A DNA stretch of 64,000 nucleotides from contig NC_133657.1 in assembly GCF_009905375.1 (NCBI RefSeq), positions 48,205,231 to 48,269,230 of the forward strand. The letters are read 5' to 3'. Source of the DNA: Apium graveolens. Its lineage: Eukaryota; Streptophyta; Magnoliopsida; Apiales; Apiaceae. The position numbers were made by a program, and so were the translations under genes. Below the pieces are notes generated by a model, which saw only the letters and a program-made list of their open reading frames with translations, was not told the DNA's origin and did no database searches. Below, one piece after another: positions 33,669 to 45,141 of this stretch. How positions within the stretch are numbered: the stretch's first letter is position 1; every line of letters starts with the position of its first letter.

Positions 33669-35560
33669 CTTCAAGTATTGTAACTGGAGCAAAAGTTTCG
33701 TCATAATCAATTCCTTCCTCTTGTGATTAGCCTTTTGGAACCAACCTTACTTTGTTTCTGGTGACAATCCCATTTTCATCCATTTTGTTCCTGAACACCC
33801 AATTTGTTCCAATTACACTTCTGCTCTTTGGTGCAGGAACCAATTCCCAAACCTTGTTTCTTTCAAATTGATTTGGCTCCTCTTGCATAACAGATATCCA
33901 ATCAAGATCAAGTAGAGCTTCCTCAGTTTTCTTAGGCTCAACTTGTGAAAGAAAACATGCATGAAGACATTCATTTGCAGTTGCACTTCTAGTCCTCACT
34001 CCAACAGTTGAATCACTAATAATTACTTCTCTTGTGTGACTCCTATCTCATTTTATGGTGTGAGTTTGTGGACTTGAGTTTTCTGCATCTTCTTCACTAT
34101 TGGCATGACTTGCAAAATCCTCTCCTCCTTCTCCCCCTGAATTCGTGCTATCAAATTCAGGTGTTTGAGATGAGCTTCCATTCTCATGATTCACTTGTTC
34201 AGTTGACTCTTCATTCATTATATGATTTGTGTTGACTTCAGTTTCATCCTCAGAATCACTATCAATGTTGAGATTTTCAAATTTCAGGGTCTCAACTTCA
34301 TTTTCATCAAGGAATTCCAATCCTGGACACTTGTCATCATCAAAAGTTACATCTGTAATTTCCATAATTTTCTTTTGTTCAAGCACACAGACTTTGTAGG
34401 AAGTTCTCTCCAATGAATATCACAGAAAAATTGCTTCAAAAACTTTAGAGTCAAATTTTCCCACATATTCAGAGTTGTCTTTTAAAACATAACACTTGCT
34501 TCCAAACACATGAAGATGCTTCGCAGTAGACTTTCTTTTAGATAAGATTGAGTAAGGTGATTTTCCAAGATTTTTATTGATGAGATATCTGTTTTGAGTG
34601 TAGCATGCAATATTGACAGCTTCTTCCCAAAAACTTGTTGGTAATTTGGAATCTTGCAGCATTGTTCTAGCATCCTCCACTAATGTTCTTTTTTTCCTTT
34701 CAACAACACCATTCCGTTGAGGTTTCCTAGCTGCTGAGAATTCTTGAACAATGCCCTTGTCTTTGCAGAATTCAGTTAAAGTTGCAATTCTGAATTATGT
34801 GTCATTGTCACTCCTAAATCTTTTCACACAATTATGATCTTCAGCCTGTTTCTCAATCTTCTTGATGTGTTCAATTATGATATGTGGAGTTTCATCTTTA
34901 GAGTGCATAAATTCTACCCATGTGTATCTTGAGTAGTCATCCACCATCACAAGTGCATATTTCTTTCTTGAAATTGATAAGAAATTAACTGGTCTAAATA
35001 ATTCCATGTGAATAAGTTACAAAGGTGCATTTATGGAATTCACAGTTTTACTCTTGTGACTTGATTTCTACATTTTTCCTTTTTGACAAGCCTCACGGAC
35101 CTCATTTTGAGCAAACTAAAGATTTGGCAGGTCTCTCACTAACTCCTTTTTGACTAGAGTGTTGATTGCTTTGTAATTCAAGTGCGAGAGCTTTTTTTTG
35201 CTACGGCTTGATTTGTTCTTCAGATACCTTGGTGTAGAAGTAACAAATTCCATCCTCATTTGTTGAGTCCAAGTCTGCAACAAATAACGCTTCCTTTCCT
35301 TGCTCCTTTTAAAGCAGTTTCACTAGTCTTTTTGTTGATAATTTGGCATTCTCCTTTGTCAAATAAAATATTGAATCCTCTATCTGTAAATTGGTTGACA
35401 CTCAGGAGATTCACCTCAAGACCAGCTACCGATACTACATATTTAATGACAACATTTCCATAAATTATCTTGCCATATCCCATTGTGAAACCTTTGTTGT
35501 TGTCTCCAAAAGTCACTAATGGGCAAACCATCTCCTCAAATTATGATAGCAGGGCCATAT
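33669..35560 (-). pseudogene. protease, integrase and RT N-terminus of copia-B
   Basis: Read right to left. The protease motif at about 35575-35610 reads IESGCSTHMTG with Glu in place of the catalytic Asp; the rest of the protease lies at 35256-35531. The pre-integrase finger region near 35060-35200 is badly damaged. Integrase has KYALVMVDDYSRYTW near 34900-34950 and RSDNDT near 34795-34815 (Gly of the usual motif lost), with its C-terminus at 34420-34680. RT begins at 33999 and reaches the DETFAPV block, then is cut at 33669 by the LTR fragment. Several stops and shifts throughout. Confidence 0.8.
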
Positions 35561-38500
35561 CACCTGTCATATGTGTTGAGCATCCACTTTCTATGATCCA
35601 TATGACTTTCTTCACTTTACCCTACACACAATGAGGATTAAGTGTGTTTAGCAACCCAAGCAGTGTTGGGTTTTTTCTTCTTGTTAAGAGATTTGATAAA
35701 AGTAGATTTTGATGATTCAAAAAGAATGGAGTTCATTGACTGATGTGCATTTTCCTTTTTAGTTGAGGACTCAATATTAACTTCCTTAAGATCTACTCTC
35801 AGCTTGTGGCAACTTGTCATTAATTTCATGTTGCAAGGTACACAATCAAACTTATCACGGAATGAGTAAGGGTCATTAGCTTTTGCCTCATTGTACTTGC
35901 ATGCTCCCAATCTTGGCTCACTAACATCCTTTTTATAAAGATGAATTAGATGATTTATAGAGCCACATTTTTGACATTGTTTCCTAGGAGCATCTGCAAC
36001 AAATACAAAGTTGTTGCTTTCATTTATTCCAACCTTCCCATTTCTATTTTTCTTTTTCTTTCCTGTATTCTCAGTTTTAACTTCCTTGATTGGTTTCTTG
36101 GGAGTTTGATTCACCATGGGCTTCTTCTCAGCTTTAGGAGTTGGAGTTGTTTTTGTGCATTTCTTCTCATTATCTTCATCAGCAAGTTCTTGCTTTATCA
36201 CCAACTCAACTTCACTAAAATTTGCTTCACATACTTTGAACAAAGGTGCATCCACTTTTCTCAGCATAACTGGGACATCTTCATTTATATTTGTTTTTCC
36301 TCTGTCACCTACAACCTTTTTTTGTTTAATACATCATAATCCAAGCCAATAGTTATGTTTGCACATGGCTTGTTCTTCTCATGGTACTAACCAACTAGCT
36401 GAGATGCATTCCTGAATGACTACAGTTTCACCTCATTCTTCTCTATCTTTTCTCTTAACACAACTTCAATTTCACTAGCACACTTGAGCTTGTTCTTTAG
36501 ATATTCATTTTCTTGCTTGACTGTCTCAAGCTCCACAAGCAGTAGACCAAACTTTTGTTTCTCACTCTCAAGCTTCTAATTAGCTTTTGATAATCTACTG
36601 ACCTCCTCAGTAGCTGCTACCATGCTAGTATGGATGTGGAACATTTCTATGCTCATATTTTCAACACTTTCCTTATATTGACTTTCATTTAAATCAACGG
36701 TGGTAAGAGTTGGTAGCTTTTTTTGATGAGGATGACTCTCCTTGCTCCAAGGCTATGAGTGCATAGTTTCCAACTTTCTCATCATCAACATCATTATCTG
36801 AATCATCCCAACTCTTTCCTTCTGCAATATAAGCTTTACCTTGTTGCTTTCTTAGAAGAGCCTCATACTTTGCTTCTAGTTCAAGATAGGCCTTGTCCTT
36901 TTTCACCTTCTTTGGCTTCCTGCATTCTGTAGAAAAATGTCCCAATTCATCACAACTGAAGCACCTGATCTTTGACCTATCAATAGATCTTGTTTTGTAG
37001 CCATTTTTGTTGCCAGAATTGTATTATGTCTTTGTCTTCTAGTGGTTGTTCTTGTTGAATGTAAGTCCCTTGTTTTTGAAGAACTTTAGCTTCTTTACTC
37101 TAATGTTATAGAATTTCCTTGCTAATTAAGCCATGAACTGATCTAACTCATCCAGTTCATCCAAGATATAGAATTCATCCTCTTCAAGTTCAAGAATAAC
37201 TTGCTTCTGTGGTTCCATGTTCTTTTGCTCATTACTTAAAGAAGTTGGAGTCTGAACTTCTAGTTCATCATCAGATGGCTGGTTGTCATTAATAACTAGT
37301 GCACTTGCTCCATCAATAATATGCCCTTGACCAGATCTTAAAGATTTTCTTTGAATCATTTCCAGTTCATAGGTCTTCAGAATGCCACACAAAACCTCTA
37401 GTGTCATTCTGCTCAAGTCTCTGCCTTCTCTTATAGCTGAAATCTTCTATTCTATATGGTCAGGAAGGGTGAGCAAAAACTTCAAGTTAACTTCCTCAGC
37501 TTCATAGTATTTGTCATGAAGCTGCACGTCATTAATCAGCTTGTTGAATCTTTCAGAGACACCAGTTATACTTTCTTTAGGTTTAGCCATTAACCCCTCA
37601 TACTGATACACCAGTATTCTCCTTTGGTTGGATCTAACTTTGTTATTCCCAAACAATAGAACAAGTAGAATTACAGAAGGGGGTTGGATGTAGTTCTTGG
37701 CTTCTTTTTAATTTTAAGAACTTCTCACAAATATAAGTATTTCAGTGTTTGAATATGCAAAGGTGCGGAATGAAAATAAAGATGTATTCAAACACAAGGA
37801 TTTAAAAACTTTCTGGTGGATTGAACTTATCCACCAGAGATATATATTGATGTGAACTCTATGATGCAAAGATGCACACAGCTGCTTACAAGTTTGATAC
37901 ACTTAGAACAAAGAAATTCATAACAGATACAACTTTTTCTATTTCTCAGTTCTTGCTTACTTCCTTATCAACTTGCTACTCTTGGTTTATATATCACCAA
38001 GTACATGATAAAAAGACAAACTAATAAGACAAAAATATCTTAGTCTAATTTCATGCTGCTTCATTTCTTCATCCAACATCTTTGAATATCTTCAAGGTAG
38101 CATGGAAATAGAAATGCTTCTTTGTTCTCTAAAACCTGTTAATAGGCTGCCACATTTCATTTGCATACAATCAACCCATATGACTATCAAGTCACTATCA
38201 ACTGTTTTTTGAAAATGATCATCCGTTGAGACTCTGTTAGATCATCCGTTGAGAGTCGGGTTGGTCCTCCGTTGAAACCTTGTGGAACATCCATTGAGAG
38301 TATCTTCATAACAGTTAACTCTATTTTACTTATGCAAGATTGCAAGGCATCCAAATTTACAATTAGCCAGCCTATTTTTCATATCCATCTAGTCGTCAAC
38401 ATGACTTAGAATTTCCTACAACTTCTAGTTCAGTAAGGCATTACAATATACAGGAATGTGCTACCAAAACTTATTTAAAACATAAGCTACTCTCGCAACA

Positions 38501-38983
38501 GATGACAAGTAGGATTATCCGTTGAGAGCTACAAATTCACTTAATCAAATCTACTAAGGTGTTTTTAAAGCATATCATTAGGTCTACAACATATTCCTAA
38601 CAAACTTCCTCTGTACCTTCACACAGAATCTCTATTTTCTCCCAGATCTATTTGGCTGTGTCATAGTTGACAATGTTATTGTACATGACATTGTCAAGTG
38701 ACTCTATCAAAATTAGTTGCATACCACTATAAAGAGAAACTTTTTCTTTTTCAATGTATGTGTTTGGTGAAGGAGCTTTAGGGGCATAATGAGATGGAAT
38801 GACCATGTCGCCATCTGTAGATTTATCAACTCTTTCCATAGGGATGGAATGACCATTATTGAGAATCTGAACATATAATGGGTTGACCATTATTAGAAAC
38901 AACATCATCTTCTTTTTCCATAATGTATAGTTAGTCTTATCAAAGGCTGGTATCTTTATACTGCAAATCTTCTGTGTATTCAT
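35561..38983 (-). pseudogene. gag of copia-B, split by a solo LTR
   Basis: The start ATG at 38983 lies about 40 bp after the PBS (MNTQKICSIKIPAFDKTNYT). Capsid continues on the far side of the solo LTR at 37636-37447 and 37416-37126. A CCHC knuckle ending LGHFSTECRK is at about 36925-36965. A Glu/Lys/Leu-rich coiled-coil-like region occupies 36340-36650. The C-terminal basic block contains KKNRNGKVGIN near 36025 and a second knuckle-like motif at about 35935-35980 with Tyr at the last ligand position. Same layout as copia-1 gag; many stops. Confidence 0.82.
37641..38602 (-). mobile_element. solo LTR of the copia-1 family
   Basis: 962 bp starting TGTTATTCCC and ending CCTAACA, the reverse complement of a copia-1 LTR. 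It is flanked by AACTT at 37636-37640 and 38603-38607. There is no internal region. The hairpin stem TCTGGTGGA/TCCACCAGA is kept at 37812-37838 while its loop differs from copia-1. Reverse copies of the ACGGATGAT motif lie at about 38219-38300 and 38515. Confidence 0.9.
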
Positions 38984-39021
38984 TCTTCCAAGATCTTTAA
39001 TCTGCTTGCTTTCATATTTTT

Positions 39022-39032
39022 CTTTGATACCA
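39022..39032 (-). promoter_or_regulatory. primer binding site of copia-B
   Basis: On the minus strand TGGTATCAAAG, two bases after the LTR end; one change from the initiator-Met tRNA match TGGTATCAGAG. Identifies LTR B as the 5' LTR. Confidence 0.8.
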
Positions 39033-39034
39033 CT

Positions 39035-40386
39035 TGTTAGGTAATGAATACAACACTGAGGGGGGTGAATGTGTTTTGGATATTTTTAAGGTTTTTTGAA
39101 TGTTAGTTGCTTGGTTAACAGAGAAGATTAGAAATGCAGCAATATTATGTTAATTGAAATAAAACAGTGCACACAATATTTCAAAACTCGCTTAATTTTG
39201 AATTAAAATTAAGCTCGTGTCTTGCTACAAATCCTGGGTTCTTTGTAAGTAAAGAACTCAGCAACTTCCTTGAGAGAGGTACAAGAAATTCTAGATCTGT
39301 TTGATACAGTTTTAAAAGCAAAGGGCCAGTGTTTATTTATAGATTAGTAAACACAGGTTTACACACCATGCAATAGAATGTACTAAACCCTACTTTAGGT
39401 TATCTCTAAAGCTTTCCATTTATGTCTTAGTGTATCTTTGCAAATCCTATGAATCTGTGACTTTCCTTTTTCAGTTAATCTTGGCCTTTGATCTGGCACT
39501 CTTCAATCTGCTTTTGTACACTTTTCAATCTAACTGATTAGATCATTTGTTGATTGATAATCTTGAATATTTAACTTGTTTGCATTCTGTACTTGAGCTT
39601 CATATCGAGATCTCCAGTTTGTTATATAGAGAACTGACATCTCGATAAGTATAATGGCTTATCGAGATCTCTTAGTTCTCTATAAGTGTCTTGACTTATC
39701 GAGGTCTCTGAGTTCTCTATAAGTGAACTTGGCTTTTCGAGGTCTCCAAACTTCTGCATGTAGAAATGACTTGTCGATATCTCTGAGATCTCTATGGGCA
39801 TTTTAACTTGTCGATATCTCTGAGATCTCTAATGAGAGAATTGACTTGTCGCTATCTCCATTCTTCATATTTTCATTTTGAATTGTCGATATCTCATAGT
39901 TCTCTAATGCAGAAATGACTTGTCGATATCTCTATAGGCAATGTGACTTATCGATATCTCTGAGATCTCTAATGATAATTTGACTTGTCGATATCTCCAA
40001 TCTTCATGTCTTCATTTGGCTTGTCGATATCTCTGATACTTCTCTAGAAGCTATTTTGGACTTCTCGATAAGTCATTCTGGAGTTCTCGAATGACTTCTC
40101 TATATAACTTGATCTATGACTTGTAGATATCTTGTCTTAAAATATTTTTCCTAACACAGATTTATTCAACTCCAAGATTCTTCACAATTTCTCTGAGGCA
40201 TGATCTTCATGATCTTCTTCCTGAGTTTATTCTTAGACTTGAGACTATTTACAAAAAATACATCAGTCTAATCTTTGATATTTTTATAGAATCAAGTAAT
40301 ACAATACAAAATACAAATTTAGATTATCATACAACTAATTCTTAGGGCTGTCAATTTGACTTAGTCTTGTTATATCTTGCACAACA
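39035..40386 (-). mobile_element. LTR B: 5' LTR of copia-B
   Basis: 1352 bp, TGTTAGGTAATG to CACAACA. Minus-strand TATA (TATAAATA) at 39334-39341, a perfect 10-bp hairpin GCTTAATTTT/AAAATTAAGC at 39190-39214, and a U3 array of CTTGTCGATATCTC units at 39600-40135. The right flank is chromovirus gag sequence. Confidence 0.85.
39600..40135. repeat. degenerate tandem array in U3 of LTR B
   Basis: About twelve units built on GACTTGTCGATATCTCTGAGATCTCTA, irregular spacing of 30-50 bp. Confidence 0.85.
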
Positions 40387-41200
40387 GAATGCAAGACTTG
40401 TGGGAAGAGACACCTTGGAAGATATAATAAGCTCAAAATAACATGTTTCAAGTGCAACCAGAAAGGTCATTACTCAACAGAATGGACGAGTTGTACGGGA
40501 AAGCTAGAGAAGACTTGTTTTAAGTGCGGTGAAGTTAGCCATATGGAAAGGAATTGTAAGGAACCTACTCATAAAGCCAATATTTTTAGAATTGCTGGAC
40601 CCCCTCCTCTACCAGCACAAACAGTCCAGCCAAGGGAACAGACGTTTAACATGACAATGAAAGATGTAGTGCAATATGCGGATGTGGTAGCAGGTACACT
40701 TGCTATAAATTCATTAGAAGTCAAAGTGTTAATGGATTATGGAGCTACTAGATCATTTATCTCTGAAAGTGTTGTTGATCGATTAAAGTGTGTCGCATAC
40801 CCTTTAGAACCTAATTTGATTATAGAATTAGCGAATTAGGAAAGAGGTGTTGCCAATAGAATTTGTCCTAGTTGCGATATTGTTATGGAAGGTCGGCACT
40901 TTTCTGCTGTCCTAATATTGTTTAAGTTTGAAGAATCGATGTTATTCTTGGAATGGATTGGTTAGCGAACCATGATGCGCAGAACAAATGTAGAAGCAAG
41001 AAAGTGAAATTGAGAACCAATGAGGGAATTGAGGTGATATTTAAAGGAAAGAGGCAAGATAGGAAGTTTCTAACAGCAATTCAGACACGAAGATTGTTAC
41101 GGCAAGGATGCAAAGCTTATTTTGGCTCACGTAAAGGATGTGAAGAAGGAATCTCCCAGAATTGAGGACATTTCGGTGGTTAAAGAGTTCCCTAATGTAT
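40387..41200 (+). pseudogene. gag zinc fingers and protease of gypsy-2
   Basis: Two or three CCHC-type fingers: CFKCNQKGHYSTEW near 40452 (last Cys replaced by Trp) and CFKCGEVSHMERNC near 40517-40558, with a CKTCG remnant before them. The protease follows, with VLMDYGATRSFIS near 40727: the Ser of DSG is Tyr (40738-40740), next to the catalytic Asp. Downstream GMDWLANHDAQ at 40953 is the conserved protease C-terminal block. TAG at 40837-40839 and a shift near 40930 break the frame. Confidence 0.82.
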
Positions 41201-42520
41201 TTCCAGATGAATTACATGGACTACCTCGGATCGAGAGATTTAATTCATGATTGACTTGGCACCTGAAATAGAACTGGTTTCAAAAGCTCCTTATCGAATG
41301 GTGCCCATTGAAATGAAGGAACTAGTGATGCAGTTGCAAGAATTTTTGGATAAATGAGTTATTCGACCGAGTGTGTCCCCATAGGGTGCACCAGTTCTAT
41401 TCGTAAAGAAGAAAAATGGAAGCATGGGATTGTATGTCGATTATTGTGAACTCAATAAGTTGACTATAAAGAATAAATACCCTCTACCGCGAATCGACAA
41501 TTTATTTGATCAGCTTAAAGGAGTTACTTATTTCTCGAAGATCGATTTAAGATCGGGATATCATAAATTAAAGATTAAGGTGGAAGATATACCCAAAACG
41601 GCATTTTGAGCGAAATATGGACATTATGAATTCTTGGTAATGGCGTTTAGTTGACGAATGCGCCAACTGCTTTTATGGATCTTATGAATCGAGTGTTTAA
41701 AAAATAATTGGACAAGTTTGTAATAGTGTTTATTGACGATATCTTGATTTACTCCACGTCGGAAGCAGAACATACAGAACATTTGAAAATTTCTTTGGAA
41801 ATCCTAAGAAAAGAGAAATTATATGCCAAGTTTAAAATTGGAGTTTTGGTTAAAGGAAGTTCAGTTTCTTGGACACGTAGTCAATAGTGAAGGTATCAAA
41901 GTCGATCCTGCGAAGATTGAGGCTGTTATAAATTGGGAAAGACCAAGGACTCTAATGAAAGTGAGAAGCTTTTTGGGATTGGCTGGATATTATCGACATT
42001 TCATTCAAGATTTTTCTAAGATTGTAGTTCCATTGACTAAGTTGACAAGGAAAAATGAGAAATTTTTTTGGACATATATGTGTGAAGATAGCTTCCAAGA
42101 ACTAAAGAAAAGATTGAATTCTGCACCGGTGTTGGTTATACCTGATGAGAACGGCGAGTTTATAATATATAGCGATGCTTTGTATATAGGATTAGATTAT
42201 GTGTTAATGCAACACGGAAAGGTGATAGCGTATGCATCATGTTAATTGAAGCCGCACGAGTAGAAATATCCTACGCATGATTTGGAATTAGCAGGATTGT
42301 GTTTGCCCTTAAGATTTAGAAAAACTATCTATACGGAGAAAAGTGTGAAATTTAAACGGACCATAAGAGCTTGAAGTACATCTTTATGAAGAAAAAATTG
42401 AACATGAGACAAAGGAGATGGCTGAAATTAATCAACGATTATGACTGCACGATAAGTTATCATCCCAGAAAGGCGAATGTTGGAGTGAATGCGTTAAGCC
42501 GCAAGGAAAGATTGAATGTG
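41201..42520 (+). pseudogene. reverse transcriptase-RNase H of gypsy-2
   Basis: RT blocks in order: [22 protein letters not shown] at 41424-41490 (the cut quoted motif continues), [11 protein letters not shown] near 41532, then [10 protein letters not shown] with the catalytic Asp pair at 41735-41740 intact. The thumb/RNase H connection [19 protein letters not shown] is at about 41872-41930. RNase H begins near 42140 (IIYSDALYIGLDYVLMQHGK). Stops at 41607-41609, about 41651 and 41706, and several frame changes. Confidence 0.85.
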
Positions 42521-43650
42521 TTAACTTCGTCTGCAGAATTGATCAAGGAATTCGAGAAGTTGGAAATAGAGATACAAATCCTGGAGTTAGAAAATGAAAT
42601 GAATTACTCAATGGAATTTGAGCCAGAGATTCTGGAAAAGATTCGACATTGTCAAGAATAAGTGATTGACCATGAGAAGGATAAATTGTCAGGTGAAGAG
42701 ATTAAAGCTTAAAAGGATGAAAAAGGAATATACAGAGTTTGTTCACGTATTTGGATTCTTAATTTTACGGAGTTAAAGCACAAGATTCTACACGAAGCGC
42801 ATAATTCGAGATTCTCGATCCATCCTGGAAGTAAGAAAATGTACAAGGACTTGAAAGAGAAATATTGGTGGCCGAACATGAAAAAGGAAATTTCAGAGTG
42901 GATAAGAAAGTGTTATACGTGTCAAAGAGTTAAGGCGGAATACCAGCGACCTAGTGGGTTGCTTCAGCCACTAGACATACCTGAATGGAAGTGGGAACAT
43001 ATCACGATGGATTTCAAGGTAGGATTACCAAAGACCAAGGCCAATCATGATGCGATTTGGGTGATTATTGATCGAGACAAAGTCAGCGCATTCCTTGCTA
43101 ACCAACAAAATATTCTCATTGTAAAGATTAATTAAGTTGTATCTGGATGAAATCGTGATGCATCATGAAGTACCAGTATTTATCATGTCTGATAGAGATC
43201 CGGGGTTTAACTCAAGATTTTGGCGATAGTTTCATGATCATTTGGGTACGAAATTGAAGATGAGTAAAGCACATCATCCGCAAACATACGGACAAAGCGA
43301 AAAGACTATTCAAAAAATCAAGGATATGTTGAGAACATGTGTGTTGGATATCAAAGGAAATTGGGATGACCATTTGTTGTTGATAAAGTTTTCATACAAC
43401 AACAGTTATCACGCGAGTATTGGCATGCCACCTTATGAAGCATTGTATGGAAGAAAATGTAGATCATCTACATATTGGGATGAAGTTGGCGAGCACAAGC
43501 TGTTGGGCCCAGAACTAGTTCAGCAAATGAAGGAGAAAGTGGAAGTGATTCGCTAAAGGCCGATAGCTTCTCAAGATCGACAAAGGAAATATGCAGACCA
43601 GAATCGAAAGGAAATGGTATTCGAACTCGGAGACAAAGCGTTAATAAAGA
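42521..43650 (+). pseudogene. integrase of gypsy-2
   Basis: HHCC finger near 42805-42930 (HPGSKKMYKDL, then CYTCQRVKAEYQRP). Core domain has MDFKVGLPKTKANHDAIWVI near 43009-43070, then SDRDPGFNSRFW near 43190, HHPQTYGQSE near 43270 (Asp/Glu region) and [10 protein letters not shown] near 43440. The chain is cut at 43650, in the GDKALIKM block, by LTR C. The chromodomain, if present, lies beyond copia-C and outside this window. Confidence 0.85.
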
Positions 43651-45018
43651 TGTTAGATATTAAGTGCAACACAGGGGGGTAAATGTGTTTTTTTTATTTT
43701 AGTCTTTTTAAACTGATTTGGAAAGGTGGTGAACAAAGCAGTTTTATTGTAGAGATACTATATTTAGCAGGATATAAAGAACATGCACAATAAACATAGT
43801 ATTTCAAAACTCACTTAATTTGAATTAAAATTAAGTATGTCTTGCTACAATTCCTGGGTTCTTAAGAATATAAGAACTCAGCTTCTTCCTTGTGAGAGTA
43901 CAAGAAAATTTACATCTGTGTGTTACATTTAAAAACAAAGGACCGGAGTTTACTTTATAGATTAGTAAAAATGGATTTACACAGCATGCAATAAGATGTA
44001 CCAAACCTTACTTTAAGTTATCTCTAAAGATTTCCATTTCTGGCTTAGTGAATCCTTGCATATCTTGTAGGTCTGTGACCTTCCTTTGTCAGTTAATCTT
44101 GGCCCTTGATCTTGCACTCTTCAAACTGCTTTTATAGACTTTTTAATTTAAGTGATTAGATAGTTTGTTGATTGATAACTTCAATCTTTAACTTGTCTTA
44201 ATTCTGTACTTGAGGTTCATATCGAGATCTCCAGTTTGTTTTATAGAGAACTGACATCTCGATAAGTATGATGGCTTGTCGAGATCTCTGAGTTCTCTAT
44301 AAGTGTCTTTGACTTGTCGAGGTCTCTGAGTTCTCTATAAGTGAACTTGGCTTGTCGAGGTGTCCAAAACTCTACATGCAGAAATGACTTGTCGATATCT
44401 ATGAGATCTCTATATGCATTTTGACTTGTCTATATCTCTGAGATCTTTAATAAGAAATTGACTTGTCGATATCTCCAATCTTCATATCTTCATTTTGACT
44501 TGTCGATATCTCTGAGTTCTCTATATGCAGAAATGACTTGTGGATATCTCAGAGATCTCTATATATATTTTGACTTGTAGATATATCTTAGATCTCTAAT
44601 GATAATTTAACTTGTTGATATCTCTAATATTCATATCTTTATTTGACTTGTCGATATTCTAAGACTTCTCTATAAGCCATTATCTCGATAAGTCATTCTA
44701 TAGTTCTCGAATGACTTCTTTATATGACTTGATCTGTGACTTGTAGATATTTTGACTTAGAACATTTTTCGTAAAACAGATTTATTCAACTCCAAGCTTC
44801 TTCACCTTTTCTTTAAGGCATGATGTTGTTGATCTTCTTCCAGAGTTTATTCTTAGGCTTGAGACTGTTCACAGAAAAATACTCCAGTCTGATCTTTAAC
44901 ATTTTTACAAACTCAAGTAATACAATACGAAATACATATTTAGACTGTAATACAACTAAATATTAGGGTTTTCAATGTGACTTAGTCTTGTTATAATACA
45001 AGCATGTCTTGCATAACA
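43651..45018 (-). mobile_element. LTR C: 3' LTR of minus-strand SIRE-type copia (copia-C)
   Basis: 1368 bp, TGTTAGATATTAAG to GCATAACA, followed by the reverse of the polypurine tract. Left flank AAAGA is inside gypsy-2 integrase. Minus TATA (TATAAAG) at 43953-43959; ACTTAATTT/AAATTAAGT hairpin at 43813-43836; U3 array at about 44215-44760. Same family group as LTRs A and B. Confidence 0.87.
44215..44760. repeat. degenerate tandem array in U3 of LTR C
   Basis: About twelve units of GACTTGTCGATATCTCTGAGATCTCTA-like sequence with 30-50 bp spacing, matching arrays in LTRs A and B. Confidence 0.85.
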
Positions 45019-45033
45019 ATCTCCCCCAATTTG
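45019..45033 (-). promoter_or_regulatory. polypurine tract of copia-C
   Basis: Minus strand CAAATTGGGGGAGAT directly before the 3' LTR start TGTTATGC. Confidence 0.87.
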
Positions 45034-45141
45034 TGAGAAGATTTCTTATCATAAATTCATGCCTAGTAACAAGACTAACCCCAATTTACAATGAAACAAT
45101 GAAATGATTACATAAAACTGACATAATAACAAATACAACTT

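Larger units (their letters stand above)
33669..40386 (-). mobile_element. copia-B: minus-strand SIRE-type copia, 3' part missing
   Basis: From right to left: 5' LTR (39035-40386), PBS, gag, protease, integrase and the N-terminal part of reverse transcriptase, ending at the chromovirus LTR fragment. A solo LTR of the copia-1 family sits in gag. RNase H, ORF2 and 3' LTR are absent here. Copia-A to the left is a related family but its flank (GTAAC) does not match the flank of LTR B (GAATG), so the two are not shown to be one insertion. Confidence 0.82.
40387..43650 (+). mobile_element. plus-strand chromovirus-like gypsy fragment (gypsy-2)
   Basis: An internal piece of a Ty3/gypsy element: gag zinc fingers, protease, RT, RNase H and most of integrase, with no LTR in the window. 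It is bounded on the left by LTR B and on the right by LTR C. Reverse transcriptase before integrase is the gypsy order. Stops and shifts are frequent. Confidence 0.85.

Noticed and set aside
22781..40386. Treating copia-A and copia-B as one intact nested element
   Set aside because: The target flanks differ (GTAAC versus GAATG) and the outer contexts are unrelated, so a single insertion is not supported.
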